Below, in pieces: positions 1-9,800 of a stretch of 25,494 bases of DNA. The DNA comes from a virus. Every line of letters begins with the position of its first letter. Within the stretch, counting starts at the first letter, position 1. The notes under the pieces were generated by a model that saw only the letters and a list, made by a program, of their open reading frames with translations, was not told where the DNA came from and did not search any database. The position numbers and the translations under genes are program-made. The stretch is from positions 1-25,494 of the IMG/VR virus record IMGVR_UViG_3300028025_001991. One strand, given 5' to 3'.

Positions 1-3000
1 GATTTAACACCGCCGCCTACACCTACTGGTTTTACTGCTACCGCTGCGATTTCAAACATCATCATTGAGTGCGATGACCCAGTCTACTCACAAGGCCACG
101 GTCACAGGCTTTCTCGCATTTACGGCGCTACTCGTGCAGGCACTGCGCCTCAGCCCGTATTTGCAGATGCTGTTGAGATTACCCAGTTTTCTGGCGCGGT
201 TACGTCTTACTCTACAAACCCAGCCACCGAGTGGCACTTGTGGATTAAGTGGGAGTCTATTGATGGCGTTTTGAGCGCATCTCCCGCTGGCGGAACCAAC
301 GGTCTTGTAGTCACGACCGGCCAAGATGTGGCAAAGCTTCTCGAAGCCCTGACTGGGGAACTTACAGCCGCACAGCTTTACACCGATCTAGGCGCTCGCA
401 TTGATTTAATTGATGCTGCAGCCAGTGTTCCCGGGTCAGTCAATGCTCGCGTTGGCGCGGTGCAAGCTCAGGTCAACGACATTCAGAATACGCCTGCGTA
501 TTCAAACACAACGACCTATGCGGCAAACGATCTAGTCACATACAACGGCGCTATTTATCAAGCCACCCAGACGACAACTGGCAACCTGCCAACCAACACA
601 ACTTACTGGACAAAGGTCGGTGACTACACATCACTGGGTCAGGTTGTTGCTGCACACACGACTCAGATTGCAACAGTTGTTAGCGATTTAAGCGCTGAGT
701 CGACTCTTCGCCAAACACTAAGCGCCCAAGTCAATGACGCTACAACTGGCCTGCCCGCGACTCGCTCGACTTTGCTGACGAACTACTACACTAAAGCTGC
801 AACTGATTCAGCCATTAGCTCTGCAACGAGCACGCTGGTTTCCACCACTGCGCTAAACACCGCTCTGGGCAACTACACTACTACCGCAGGTTTGGTGGCG
901 GACTACTATACAAAGACAGCAACAGATTCTGCGATCAGCTCGGCTACGCAGTTCTTAGTTTCTACGACTGCGCTAAACACGGCTCTAACTGCATACACCA
1001 ACACAGCGACACTGACCGCCAACTACTACACCAAGACAGCCGCAGACTCGGCCATTAGCCAAGCGACTCAGAACTTGGTTTCCACGACTGCATTAAATAC
1101 TGCGCTCAGTGCATATACCAACACGGCTACCCTTAACTCGTTGTACTACACCAAGACAGGTGCGGATTCTGCAATTAGTGCGGCTACGTCTAACTTGGTT
1201 TCTACAACAGCATTGAACACAGCTCTTGGTAGTTATACAACCACTGCGGCGCTGACAACCAACTACTACACCAAGACTCAGGCTGACAGTGCGATTAGTT
1301 CTGCGACGACCAATCTTGTGTCTACTAGTGGCTTAGCTACAACACTAGGTAATTACCCTACTAACGCCACGCTGACAACAAACTACTACACCAAGACGGC
1401 CACGGACTCGGCAATCAGTTCTGCTACGTCTACACTTGTCTCAACCAGTACGCTGAACAACTACACAACGACTGCGGCGTTGCAGGCTAACTACTTTACC
1501 AAGGCTAGCGGTACTGCGCTTGAAGGCAAGTACACAGTCAAGGTTGACCTAAACGGTTATGTCTCTGGCTTTGGTCTAGCTTCTACTGCCAACGACGCTA
1601 CGGCTACCAGTACCTTTGCTGTTCGTTCTGACTCGTTCTACATTGCAAGCCCTAGCGGCCCGGGCATTACACCCACGATGCCGTTTATCGTCCGCACTAC
1701 AGCCACCACAATCAATGGCGTAGAAGTCCCTGTTGGTGTCTACATGACGGATGGCTACATCCAGAACGGCACGATCACTAACGCTAAGATCGCCAACCTC
1801 GCGGTGGACAACGCCAAGATTGCTAATCTGTCTGCTGACAAAATTAGAGCTGGTTCCATCAGCGTTGGGCAGTACATCCAGTCTTCAAATTACGTCTCCG
1901 GCTCCGCTGGCTGGAAGATCGATGGTAGTGGCTCTGCTGAGTTTGGTGCTGCCTCCATTCGTGGCCAGTTGGTTGCGTCTCAGATTAACTCTGCGGGCTT
2001 GTCCATCTACGCGGCTGACGGTTCTGTTCTTTTGTCCGCAGGTTCCTCTGTCGGCGCTAGCTCTTTCTCAGGCAACGTCACTGGGTCTGTGGCTGGTACT
2101 GCCGCTTCGACAGTTGTCAATACGGCCAACACTGCCGCATCTACGGCAAACACGGCTAACTCTACGGCAAATTCTGCCGCCTCTGCGGCTTCTACAGCTC
2201 AAGGCACGGCAAACACCGCCGTTTCTGCAGCCTCTACTGCACAGAACACAGCGAACAACGCTGCCTCCGCAGCTTCAACTGCTCAGTCTACTGCTAACTC
2301 TGCTGCCTCTGCTGCTGCCACGGCTCAATCTACCGCTGATGCCAAACTTGCAAGGTCGGGTGCTCAGATTCTGACTGGCCCTGTGACGCTAAACGCAGCA
2401 TCTGCAATTACTGTGGGCAACCCTGCGCTAAACGGCCAACCCGGCTTTAATGGTTTCTACATCGGTAGCACGGGTATTGTTGGTACTCAAAACGGCCTAA
2501 CAACTTTTGCTCTGGACAATGCAGGTAACGCCACGTTCAAGGGTAATCTGACTGGTGCGTCCGGTACGTTTGGTGGCTCTTTGGCAGTAGGTAGTAACCC
2601 TGCGGTGTCTGGCGTGTCAATGACTGGAACAGGCGCAATCATTAATACCGGCGGCACGTTCGCTTTGGGTAACGCTACGAATAACATTTCGTTTAACGGC
2701 TCAAACATAACGCTGAACGGGGACGTTGTTGCTACCGGTAACCTAAAGACAAATTCTGTGACTGTTACATCAAGTGCTTTTACAAGCGCAGATTATCGAA
2801 ATTCAACAACTAGTACTTGGCAAGATGCACAGACGATTGTTATTACAACAAACGGATCGCCAGTTTATATTGCTTCAGCAGCTAGCATCCTTTCCGGTAT
2901 TTATAATGCTGGCGAAAACGGATACGGCCCTGTTACCCCGTACTTCAGACTTGTTAGGGATACAACAGTTCTAATGTATGGCGGTTCAAATCCGGCAATG

Positions 3001-3132
3001 GGATTTAGCGAACAACCTGCAGCGGGAACCTATACATACAGACTGCAAGTTCAAAGTGGGTTTGAATACGACATTGTTCAGTACGCAGGAGCTTCAAATC
3101 GTTCACTATTTGCCATTGAGACAAAACGATGA
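1..3132 (+). CDS. Tail tip / host-specificity protein (gpJ-like), 5' end missing
   Basis: The reading frame is open from base 1, so the start lies left of the window; 1043 C-terminal residues are visible. In order: a fibronectin-III-like end of a lambda gpJ-type protein (visible residues 1-80, with SRIYGATRAG), a CBM5/12-like module (about 165-209, with NDLVTYNGAIYQA and a Trp near its end), six 40-residue repeats (261-496), a DUF1983-like region (about 500-660, with NGYVSGFGLAS and NAKIANLAVDNAKIANL), an Ala/Thr/Asn/Ser-rich probable trimeric coiled coil (701-781), and a beta-rich C-terminal tip. Proteins of this family sit at the siphovirus tail tip and set receptor choice. The stop overlaps the next start in ATGA. 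The tail tip family is well supported from residue patterns; the receptor and exact fold of the tip are unknown. A TTG at 238 lies in frame but is internal. Confidence 0.85.
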   Translation, partial: DLTPPPTPTGFTATAAISNIIIECDDPVYSQGHGHRLSRIYGATRAGTAPQPVFADAVEITQFSGAVTSYSTNPATEWHLWIKWESIDGVLSASPAGGTNGLVVTTGQDVAKLLEALTGELTAAQLYTDLGARIDLIDAAASVPGSVNARVGAVQAQVNDIQNTPAYSNTTTYAANDLVTYNGAIYQATQTTTGNLPTNTTYWTKVGDYTSLGQVVAAHTTQIATVVSDLSAESTLRQTLSAQVNDATTGLPATRSTLLTNYYTKAATDSAISSATSTLVSTTALNTALGNYTTTAGLVADYYTKTATDSAISSATQFLVSTTALNTALTAYTNTATLTANYYTKTAADSAISQATQNLVSTTALNTALSAYTNTATLNSLYYTKTGADSAISAATSNLVSTTALNTALGSYTTTAALTTNYYTKTQADSAISSATTNLVSTSGLATTLGNYPTNATLTTNYYTKTATDSAISSATSTLVSTSTLNNYTTTAALQANYFTKASGTALEGKYTVKVDLNGYVSGFGLASTANDATATSTFAVRSDSFYIASPSGPGITPTMPFIVRTTATTINGVEVPVGVYMTDGYIQNGTITNAKIANLAVDNAKIANLSADKIRAGSISVGQYIQSSNYVSGSAGWKIDGSGSAEFGAASIRGQLVASQINSAGLSIYAADGSVLLSAGSSVGASSFSGNVTGSVAGTAASTVVNTANTAASTANTANSTANSAASAASTAQGTANTAVSAASTAQNTANNAASAASTAQSTANSAASAAATAQSTADAKLARSGAQILTGPVTLNAASAITVGNPALNGQPGFNGFYIGSTGIVGTQNGLTTFALDNAGNATFKGNLTGASGTFGGSLAVGSNPAVSGVSMTGTGAIINTGGTFALGNATNNISFNGSNITLNGDVVATGNLKTNSVTVTSSAFTSADYRNSTTSTWQDAQTIVITTNGSPVYIASAASILSGIYNAGENGYGPVTPYFRLVRDTTVLMYGGSNPAMGFSEQPAAGTYTYRLQVQSGFEYDIVQYAGASNRSLFAIETKR
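781..1488 (+). repeat. Six tandem 120-nt (40-residue) units within the tail tip gene
   Basis: Units begin at 781, 901, 1021, 1141, 1261 and 1381. Five are exactly 120 nt; the sixth is 108 nt, and a degenerate half unit starts at 1489. The protein consensus opens with YYTKTATDSAISSAT and continues LVSTTALNTAL, then a Tyr-Thr/Asn-Thr-rich tail. Amino acids are strongly kept, but synonymous codons differ from unit to unit, so the DNA repeats are only partial matches. The pattern suggests a repeating fibrous shaft segment. Confidence 0.9.
2101..2343 (+). repeat. Ala/Thr/Asn-rich short-period repeat in the tail tip gene
   Basis: This stretch encodes about 80 residues almost only of Ala, Ser, Thr, Asn and Gln, with recurring NTANTAAST and SAASAASTAQ elements spaced about 7 and 14 residues apart. 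The period and composition fit a heptad-type trimeric coiled coil in a phage fibre. It lies between the DUF1983-like region and the C-terminal tip domain. Confidence 0.75.
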
Positions 3133-3533
3133 TTTACACAATTTATTCTGAATTCACCGGTCAAATACTTAAAGTTGTTCAGACCAGTAACATTCAAGAG
3201 CAACTAGAAGAAAACCAGCTGTATATTGAAGGTTTTTTTGACGACTCTACATACTACATTGACAACGGCTCGCCCGTAGAAATACCAGAGAAGTCTAGCC
3301 CGTATGCTAATTTTGACTACACAACAAAGCAGTGGGTTGTAAACAATACGCTTGCCCTTGTCGATGTTTCGCAAAAGCGACAAAAGCTCCTAGCCTCCTC
3401 AGACTGGACTCAAATGCCTGATGTATTGTTGGCTACTAAAACTGCATGGGCAACCTATCGACAAGAGCTGCGTGACATCACGGCACAATCCGGTTATCCT
3501 ACAGAAATCATCTGGCCAACTCCACCGCAATAA
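3129..3533 (+). CDS. Tail assembly chaperone-like protein
   Basis: A protein of 134 residues whose start overlaps the tail tip stop (ATGA), so the two are probably translationally coupled. The C-terminal third carries the pattern LLASSDWTQMPD, then a Trp-containing helix with YRQELRDI, then IIWPTPPQ at the end. This matches the phage tail-fibre assembly / Phage_tail_APC type of protein, which is encoded directly after a tail tip or fibre gene and helps it fold or assemble. The N-terminal half (MIYTIYSEFTGQILKVV) looks like a small beta domain. The family call rests on the C-terminal pattern and the position; it could also be a minor tip component. Confidence 0.7.
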   Translation: MIYTIYSEFTGQILKVVQTSNIQEQLEENQLYIEGFFDDSTYYIDNGSPVEIPEKSSPYANFDYTTKQWVVNNTLALVDVSQKRQKLLASSDWTQMPDVLLATKTAWATYRQELRDITAQSGYPTEIIWPTPPQ

Positions 3534-3547
3534 GACATAATACGCAC

Positions 3548-3964
3548 ATGGCAGAACTTGTCTTTGACCAGAAAGATCGTATTGGCGCTTGGGTGGCTGA
3601 GCGTGTCGGTCAGAACGCAGACTGGGGAAGTTTCTACGCGCTCGGTGTCATGCAGGGTGACGAGGTTCTAGCCGGGGTAGTCATAAACAACTACAATGGA
3701 TCAAACGCTACATGTCATATAGCCATCGCACGGCAGACGAAGCAAATAATTCCCCTCTTCGAGCAGGTGTGCAACTATGCATTTAACCACTGCCAGTTAA
3801 AAAGACTCACTGGTATGGTGCCCACAAATGAACCACATATCATAGAATTCGATAAGCATCTTGGGTTTGAAGAAGAGTTTGTAATGAAAGACGGCGCTCC
3901 CGGCGCTGATATGCAGATTTTGGTAATGCGGCCTGACACCTGTCGTTGGCTGCGCAAGGAGTAA
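3548..3964 (+). CDS. GNAT-like N-acetyltransferase domain protein
   Basis: A protein of 138 residues with a GNAT-like layout: a beta hairpin around residues 30-50 (GVMQGDEVLAGVVINNY), a helix with FEQVCNYAF, a strand with KRLTGMVP, and a late HLGFEEEFVMK segment typical of the GNAT C-terminal half. The usual acetyl-CoA loop (Q/R-x-x-G-x-G/A) is not evident, so catalytic activity is uncertain. Phages often carry such a gene between tail fibre and internal virion genes. No strong ribosome binding site precedes the ATG, which lies 14 nt after the previous stop, so it may depend on coupling. The substrate is unknown. Confidence 0.65.
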   Translation: MAELVFDQKDRIGAWVAERVGQNADWGSFYALGVMQGDEVLAGVVINNYNGSNATCHIAIARQTKQIIPLFEQVCNYAFNHCQLKRLTGMVPTNEPHIIEFDKHLGFEEEFVMKDGAPGADMQILVMRPDTCRWLRKE

Positions 3965-3966
3965 AT

Positions 3967-4974
3967 ATGGGCGGAAAATCGTCAGCACCACCAGACTATT
4001 CGGCGATGGCGGCAGCCACGGAACGCGGTATTGCTACTGCAGAGCGTCTTGGCAATCGTCAAATGGACTTCGCACAACGTCAGTACGAGGAAATGAAACC
4101 TCTGGCTGAACGAGTCGCTAACCAACAAATGGCTGCTCAAGAAGAACTGATGCGACAGGGGCGCGATTACTACGACTACCAGAGGCAAACGTTCCGACCG
4201 TTGGAGCAAGGTCTTGTTGCACAAGCGCAACAGTACAACACCGAAGGTAACAGAGCCCAGCTTGCCGCTCAGGCTTCTGCTGATGCAGCTAACGCATTCC
4301 AATCTGCTCAGGGTGTAAGCAATCGTGAGATGGCTCGCCGCGGTATCAATGCCTCGTCTGGCGCTGCCCTGATGATGAGAAACCAGAACGCTCTAGGTCT
4401 TGCAGGGCTGACCGCCGGTGCAGCTACCAACGCTCGTCGTCAAGCTGAACAAACAGGTTTTGCTCGTAGCCTAGATGTTACTGGCTTAGGCCGAGGTCTC
4501 GCAGGTGCTTCTCTCGGTGCTTATGGTGGCGCTTCTGGGGCTGGTACTGCGGGTCTTGGCTCAGCAATGTCTGCCGGTAATCAGCGTAGTGCCGCGTTTG
4601 GCCAAGGTGCGGGCTATTCTCTGGCTGGAGCTCAAATGGGTCTCACAGGCCAAGGCAACATCCTTAACGCGCAGACAAGCGCATACAACACCGGCGTTAA
4701 TGCGCAAGGTCAAATGTATGGCTCTATTCTGGGCGCAGGCGCTGCGTACTTCTCTGACCGACGCCTCAAAGAAAACATTGAAAATGTTGGCCGTGATGAG
4801 CGCACCATGTTGCCGCTCTATGAGTTTGAGTACATCGGTGGAACTGGCAAACGCTTCTTGGGTGTGATGGCCGACGATGTCGAGAAACGTTACCCTGAGA
4901 TGGTGTTCACAATGCCCGACGGCTACAAAGCAGTTAACTACGCCGGTCTCGGCATCGAAATGTTGGAGGTTTGA
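3967..4974 (+). CDS. Virion protein with C-terminal peptidase S74 (intramolecular chaperone) domain
   Basis: The protein has 335 residues. The ATG at 3967 is chosen because AAGGAG at 3956-3961 sits just upstream; an in-frame start 21 nt earlier lies inside the previous gene. Residues 10-115 are helical and rich in Gln, Glu and Ala, and residues 145-255 are Gly/Ala-rich. From residue 263 comes SDRRLKENI, the conserved start of peptidase S74 (endosialidase-type chaperone) domains, followed by about 70 residues containing FLGVMADDVEKRYPE. In known members this domain trimerises, helps folding and cleaves itself off at the Ser-Asp site (here S263-D264). The helical Ala/Gly-rich body resembles small internal virion proteins more than a receptor-binding fibre. 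The domain call is firm; the role of the body is inferred from position. Confidence 0.75.
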   Translation: MGGKSSAPPDYSAMAAATERGIATAERLGNRQMDFAQRQYEEMKPLAERVANQQMAAQEELMRQGRDYYDYQRQTFRPLEQGLVAQAQQYNTEGNRAQLAAQASADAANAFQSAQGVSNREMARRGINASSGAALMMRNQNALGLAGLTAGAATNARRQAEQTGFARSLDVTGLGRGLAGASLGAYGGASGAGTAGLGSAMSAGNQRSAAFGQGAGYSLAGAQMGLTGQGNILNAQTSAYNTGVNAQGQMYGSILGAGAAYFSDRRLKENIENVGRDERTMLPLYEFEYIGGTGKRFLGVMADDVEKRYPEMVFTMPDGYKAVNYAGLGIEMLEV

Positions 4975-4975
4975 T

Positions 4976-6808
4976 ATGGGATGGGCATCAGGTTTACAAG
5001 CGGGTCTTCAGTTAGGTAGAGCTTTTAAAGAAGGCCAAGAACGCCGTGCCATGGAGAAAATCCAAGGCGCTACTGCTAATGAGATACAAGATTACAGTAC
5101 TGCAGGGACTCAGCAGATTCAAGGCTTGCAAGCCTCTGGTGCTTATGACGTTGAGGCTGTTCCTGCGGCTCCGGGCCAAGCCCCCACGCTTCGCTACACA
5201 CCTAAACAAGGTTTGGATTTGCAGGGTGACATGCCCGCTCCAGCAGGAGCGTCTATCGACGTAGCTCCTCAGCGACTGACTGAGTTCCTTGGTCAACGCT
5301 ATGAAGGTGGGTTAACACCGGAGCGTATGGAAACAATCCGCACTCGCGCTATGGCTAACGCCATGACTGACCCCGCACGTCGCCAACAAGCCCTCCTTGC
5401 TGTAACCGCTGAAGAGCGTGCACAAGCGGCAGAGAAACGTTCGCAGCTAGGATTTGAAACTCAGCAAGAAGCCGCTTTACTTACGATTGAAGAACAACGT
5501 CGCCTTAAAAAAGAACGTGACGATGCCGAAGACCGCCAAAAGCAGATGTCAAAAGCTTGGTCTGACCGGTTGACTATTAAAGACGCAGATGGCAACGTTA
5601 CGGGCATGCGTCCTCCGAATGACGAGGACTTAATGTGGGCTGCGCAGAGCAATGCAAAAAATCTTGCTGCCGCTGGTAAAACAACAGAGGCTATGGGCGC
5701 GTATAAGGATTTTGTCGCTACAGCAGAAGCTCAGATTAAAAAGCAAAGTGCGGAGCGTACTGATGCTATTCGTATAGCTGCTGATAGAGTCAACAGAGGA
5801 GACTTTTCTGGTGCTAAAGATTTCTATGACAAGTTTGTACCAGACGGTGCCAAAGTCGCAGAATTTAAAGAAAACAAAGACGGCACAATCACCGTCAAAC
5901 GTGTTGACCTGAACGGCAACGCCTTGCCAGATACCAAAACAACTAGGCAAGAACTTATTGAAGGTTTGGTAGCGTTTAACGATCCGTCTAAGCTAGTTGA
6001 TTACGCGCAGAGATCGTTCATGAACAACATTCAGACCGAACAACTTAAGTTGCAAAGAAGGCAGACCGCAGCTTCAGAAGCCAATGTTAGGATATCGCAA
6101 GAAAACTTGCAGCTTACCAAGGAAAGAGAAGACCGTCTGGCTAAACCGATTCAGACTATGGTTGACGATCTCAAAGCTGCTGGTCTTGAGGTTAGCCAAG
6201 CCGATGTTAGAGCTTTGGCCAAGCTTGACAAACCTGAGAGCGCGGCAGTTAAAGCGCAAGTTGATGCCATTCTTAAAAGTATTGACCCGTTACAGCCCAA
6301 GTCGTTGGAAACTGCACAGGCGAAGATTACCGATGTGTACAAAGGCGTCGCGCTTCAAGACCGCAACAAAACAATTGTGCAAGGACTCGTTCGTGCCAAA
6401 AAAGACGGCAACGAAGAATCTGCCCTTGCTACTTTGCGTGATAACGGAATTGGTGAATCCACCATTGCTGGGTTGGCTAAAGAGGCGGGTATTACATACA
6501 CAGCTCCTACTAAGGCACCGCAACCCGCTGCCGCAGCGAATGTAGCACCAACATCTGGTATCAACACATCTCGTACTGGTACTGGCGAAACTAATCCCTA
6601 CGTTACCACCGCAGGGAAGCCAACTGGTTTAACTACTGGAGCGCCATCTGTTGTTTCACAGGTACTACCGCAAGTAGCACAAACAGTTGAAAATACTGTA
6701 GGAACAACCGCTACAGCAACGCGCTATTTACAGGGTAAAATTTCTCGTAACGAGTCGTTGACCCCAGCTGAGACTGCAAGGGCACGACAACTCGGCCTTA
6801 TCAAATAA
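4976..6808 (+). CDS. Probable internal virion protein, family not recognised
   Basis: A protein of 610 residues. The ATG at 4976 lies 1 nt after the previous stop and has TTGGAGG about 7 nt upstream, so the longer in-frame extension inside the previous gene is not used. The protein begins MGWASGLQAGLQLGRAFKEG and is mostly helical and charged. A Gln/Glu/Arg-rich probable coiled coil lies at about residues 140-190, TPR-like helical segments at about 215-290, a short beta section with DGTITVKRVDLNG near 305, and a Thr/Ala/Pro-rich linker near the C-terminus. No catalytic motif was found. Between the S74 protein and the giant protein it fits the middle member of a set of ejected virion proteins, but that role is inferred from order only. 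Confidence 0.6.
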   Translation: MGWASGLQAGLQLGRAFKEGQERRAMEKIQGATANEIQDYSTAGTQQIQGLQASGAYDVEAVPAAPGQAPTLRYTPKQGLDLQGDMPAPAGASIDVAPQRLTEFLGQRYEGGLTPERMETIRTRAMANAMTDPARRQQALLAVTAEERAQAAEKRSQLGFETQQEAALLTIEEQRRLKKERDDAEDRQKQMSKAWSDRLTIKDADGNVTGMRPPNDEDLMWAAQSNAKNLAAAGKTTEAMGAYKDFVATAEAQIKKQSAERTDAIRIAADRVNRGDFSGAKDFYDKFVPDGAKVAEFKENKDGTITVKRVDLNGNALPDTKTTRQELIEGLVAFNDPSKLVDYAQRSFMNNIQTEQLKLQRRQTAASEANVRISQENLQLTKEREDRLAKPIQTMVDDLKAAGLEVSQADVRALAKLDKPESAAVKAQVDAILKSIDPLQPKSLETAQAKITDVYKGVALQDRNKTIVQGLVRAKKDGNEESALATLRDNGIGESTIAGLAKEAGITYTAPTKAPQPAAAANVAPTSGINTSRTGTGETNPYVTTAGKPTGLTTGAPSVVSQVLPQVAQTVENTVGTTATATRYLQGKISRNESLTPAETARARQLGLIK

Positions 6809-6824
6809 TCGCAAGGTACCAAGC

Positions 6825-9800
6825 ATGGACTACTTCAACGGCCTCTTCTCTGACAGCGAACCTAGGAAAAAGAAGGAGCAAGAAGTTGGTACCGCGGGGG
6901 CGGCGACCACTAACTACTTCGGTGGTTCAATTCTTCCAGACAGTTACTTTGCTAGCCAAGCACCCGCAGCTCCGCAGGAGCGAGTGAACACACCCGGCCT
7001 GATGTCTGACATCAAACGGGCTTCCGGCCAGTTTATTTCTGGTGCTGGCTCTGCCTTGCGTGACGTTGGTGCTGAGCAGTTAGGTAGTGGTATTGAGCAG
7101 TACGGCACTGGTATTGTCCGTCGTAACCCTAGCGAGATCAGTTCGTTTAGCGATGTCCTGTCACGTCCGTTCACAACAGCTCGTGAAGCTGTTGGCGAGG
7201 TAGCTCCACAAGTCGGTCTTGCTGTTGGTGGACAAGTTACTGGCCGTCTAGTTGGTGGCGCGTTGGGTATTCCGTTTGGCCCTGCTGGTATTGCAGTTGG
7301 TCAGCAAGTTGGTGGTTTCGTAGGCGGCTTGCTGCCTGCCGCTGTCCAGACATACGGCGGTATCCGTTCTGAGCAACGTGAAAAGGGCATCGATGAAAAA
7401 GGCCGCGCACTTGCAGTCACAATCCCTGCTGCCTTGCTTGAGCGTTTTGGCGGTGCGGAACGAGTTGCGTTAAGGGTTGCTGGAGAAGGCACAGAGTTCT
7501 TGGCTCGTGAGGCCGGTACAAATGCATACAAAGCTGCTGCTAAACAGTTTGCCCGTGGTGGTGTCGAAGAACTTATTACTGAGATTCCTCAGACTGCACT
7601 TGAACGTTATGGTGTAACTGGTGAAGCTGCGGACTTAACCAGTGCCGAAGCTATCGATCAATACGGTGTAGCTGGTGCTAAAGCATTCTTAGGTGGTGGT
7701 GCTATTCGCACCGGTTTGTCTGTTGCTGCAGGTACGCGCCAAGACCCAACCGTTACGATTCAACCTGACGGCACTATTACATCTAATCAACCATTGCCCG
7801 GTGCTGATGGCGAAGTCGACCTGACTAATCCAAACAACGTCATTACAACTCCTGAAGCTGCAGCTAAGAAGCTCGCAGAGTTTGACCCCTACGCCACGAT
7901 CGCAGAGCGTGCGGCTGCTGGCCGTCCAATGTCCGCCGAAGAGGCAACGCAGTTCTTGTCTTCGTCTTTGGCCGCACAGAAAGCTGGTCAAGACTACATC
8001 GATCTAATGCAAAGCCGTGAGGAAACCCTTGGCCGTATCGGTCAAGTTGGTGAGCAGTATCAACGCATGATCGGTCGCCGTGGCGATCAGTTGCTTGGTA
8101 TCCAAGAAACCGGTGACTTGGCTCGTCCCATAGTGTCACGTCTGCAAGACGAAACCCAGCAACAAGAAGCCCCATACATTGCAGCAGCTCAGGCTGGTGC
8201 GGGTACACAACAACTTCCCGGTATGGTACAGGGTGCTGGTACACAGGCTGATTACTCACGCATCATGAACCCCGATGTGATGGAGCCTGTTGAGCCACAA
8301 GGCTTTGAGCCTCTTGCACGTACTGATCTGCTCCCTGCTCAGCCAGCTCCGTTCAGCAACATGCGCTTGGACAGACCGGGCCCTCAAGAGTCGCTTACTG
8401 GGCCAACAAGCCAACTTTCCGATCGCCCCGTTGCACCCGCGCCTGCCCCCGCTTCTCCTCTGGGTGGTGTGACCACAGCCGCCCCTTTGCCTCCTGCGCC
8501 AGCCGCAGGGGGCGTTTCTTCTACTCCTGCTACGACTACTCAAGATGGCGCTCAAACCACTCAAGCCAAGCAAACAAAAACGAAAAAACAAAAAGCACCC
8601 ATTGCCGTTGGATCAGTCGTAAAGGTTAACGACAAAGAGATCACACTCAGCCAAGAACAAGCTGATGCATGGAACAAGGCGCAGGAAGCTTATGATGGTA
8701 AAGCTCGCCGTGCTAGAGAGCTAACTAATTACCAAGAACGCGAAGGCGCTTTACGCGCTGCTGGTATGCAACTGTCTGCGGAACGCAGAAAAATTACTGG
8801 TGCTCTGACTGGTAAGGAACAGGAAGCTGCAAACCGTGTTGCTGCTAGACAAACTGCCGAGCAGAAAGCTCAAGACGATATGGGCTTGACCGCGGCGCTT
8901 CAGACCGCTAACCGCACTAACGTTGCAAATAACCCACTGCAGGCTGGCGTCGAAGGCGCTGATAAGAAACCTGTACCGGGCAAGACTTCATTAACCGTCA
9001 GCTCTCTACGCAACATTCGTGACGCGTTGTTGAACCCTTCCGCAACTGTTGAAGGTATCAGTGACAAAGAACAGCAGATCGCTGACGCTGTGCGGGCATT
9101 TGCCAAGTCTTATTACAAGTTCAGCAACGCTGGCGGCAACATGCTTCGTGGTGTGCCAACAGAGACCCCAGTTCTGGATGAAAACGGTAGAGTGGTTAAA
9201 GAAGATGGAGAGACCGTGTACAAGCCAACAAAGTTGGCTGGTCAAACTCCTGCCGAACAACGTGGGCAGATCAAAGCTAAGACCGGCAAGCGCGTAAAGA
9301 CTACGCTAGACCAACTCGAACAAACACGTCAAGCCCTCGCAGGGCTGGGCGAAGCCGTTGGTGGGAACGCCAAGGATGTCGAAGCTATCGTCAAGCTCGT
9401 CAAAGATATGGTGCAGCAGAAGTTGCATACTCAATTTAACGACGAGGGTATGAACGAAGACTTCGGCCAAAAAGCAACAGAGCGCAAAGATGGTAGAGAC
9501 CCAACTGATGTGGCATTTGAAAAAATGGACACCATGCTGTCGCAAGGGTGGAGAGCTGCCAAAGACAATATGTTCCAAGGTGAATCCGATGCTGCCTTTG
9601 TTCGTCAGACACCAATTAGAAACTCTGCAGAAGCCACGGCCGCAGGCGTAGAACAAACGCCGCTAGAAGAAGCCGCCCAAGGAACCACTACGTTTGGTAG
9701 CGGTAGACCCGCAACTGGTATCTTAGGCGTGCTTCGCTATATTAGAAATAGTGGTACGCCTTTCGAAAGAACTATCGCCAAAGGTGTGTTTGAGTCTTTA

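Noticed and set aside
781-1488. CRISPR array or DNA direct repeats
   Set aside because: Unit length is exactly 40 codons, there are no spacers of unique sequence, and the repetition is in the protein.
1751-2374. 207-residue Leu/Pro/Arg-rich frame on the + strand
   Set aside because: It is a shadow of the repetitive Ala/Thr/Ser tail tip sequence, with low-complexity content and no initiation signal.
238-3132. TTG at 238 as the start of the tail tip gene
   Set aside because: The frame is open to base 1 and the upstream residues fit a gpJ-type fibronectin-like domain, so the gene begins outside the window.
3946-3966. Upstream ATG for the S74 gene
   Set aside because: The extension lies inside the GNAT-like gene, while AAGGAG is placed for the ATG at 3967.
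4877-4975. Longer N-terminus for the 610-residue protein
   Set aside because: It overlaps the S74 domain by almost 100 nt; the ATG at 4976 has a good GGAGG upstream.
7864-8591. Two long - strand frames (131 and 111 residues)
   Set aside because: They are antisense shadows in the Pro/Gln linker of the giant gene, with no domain and no place in an operon.
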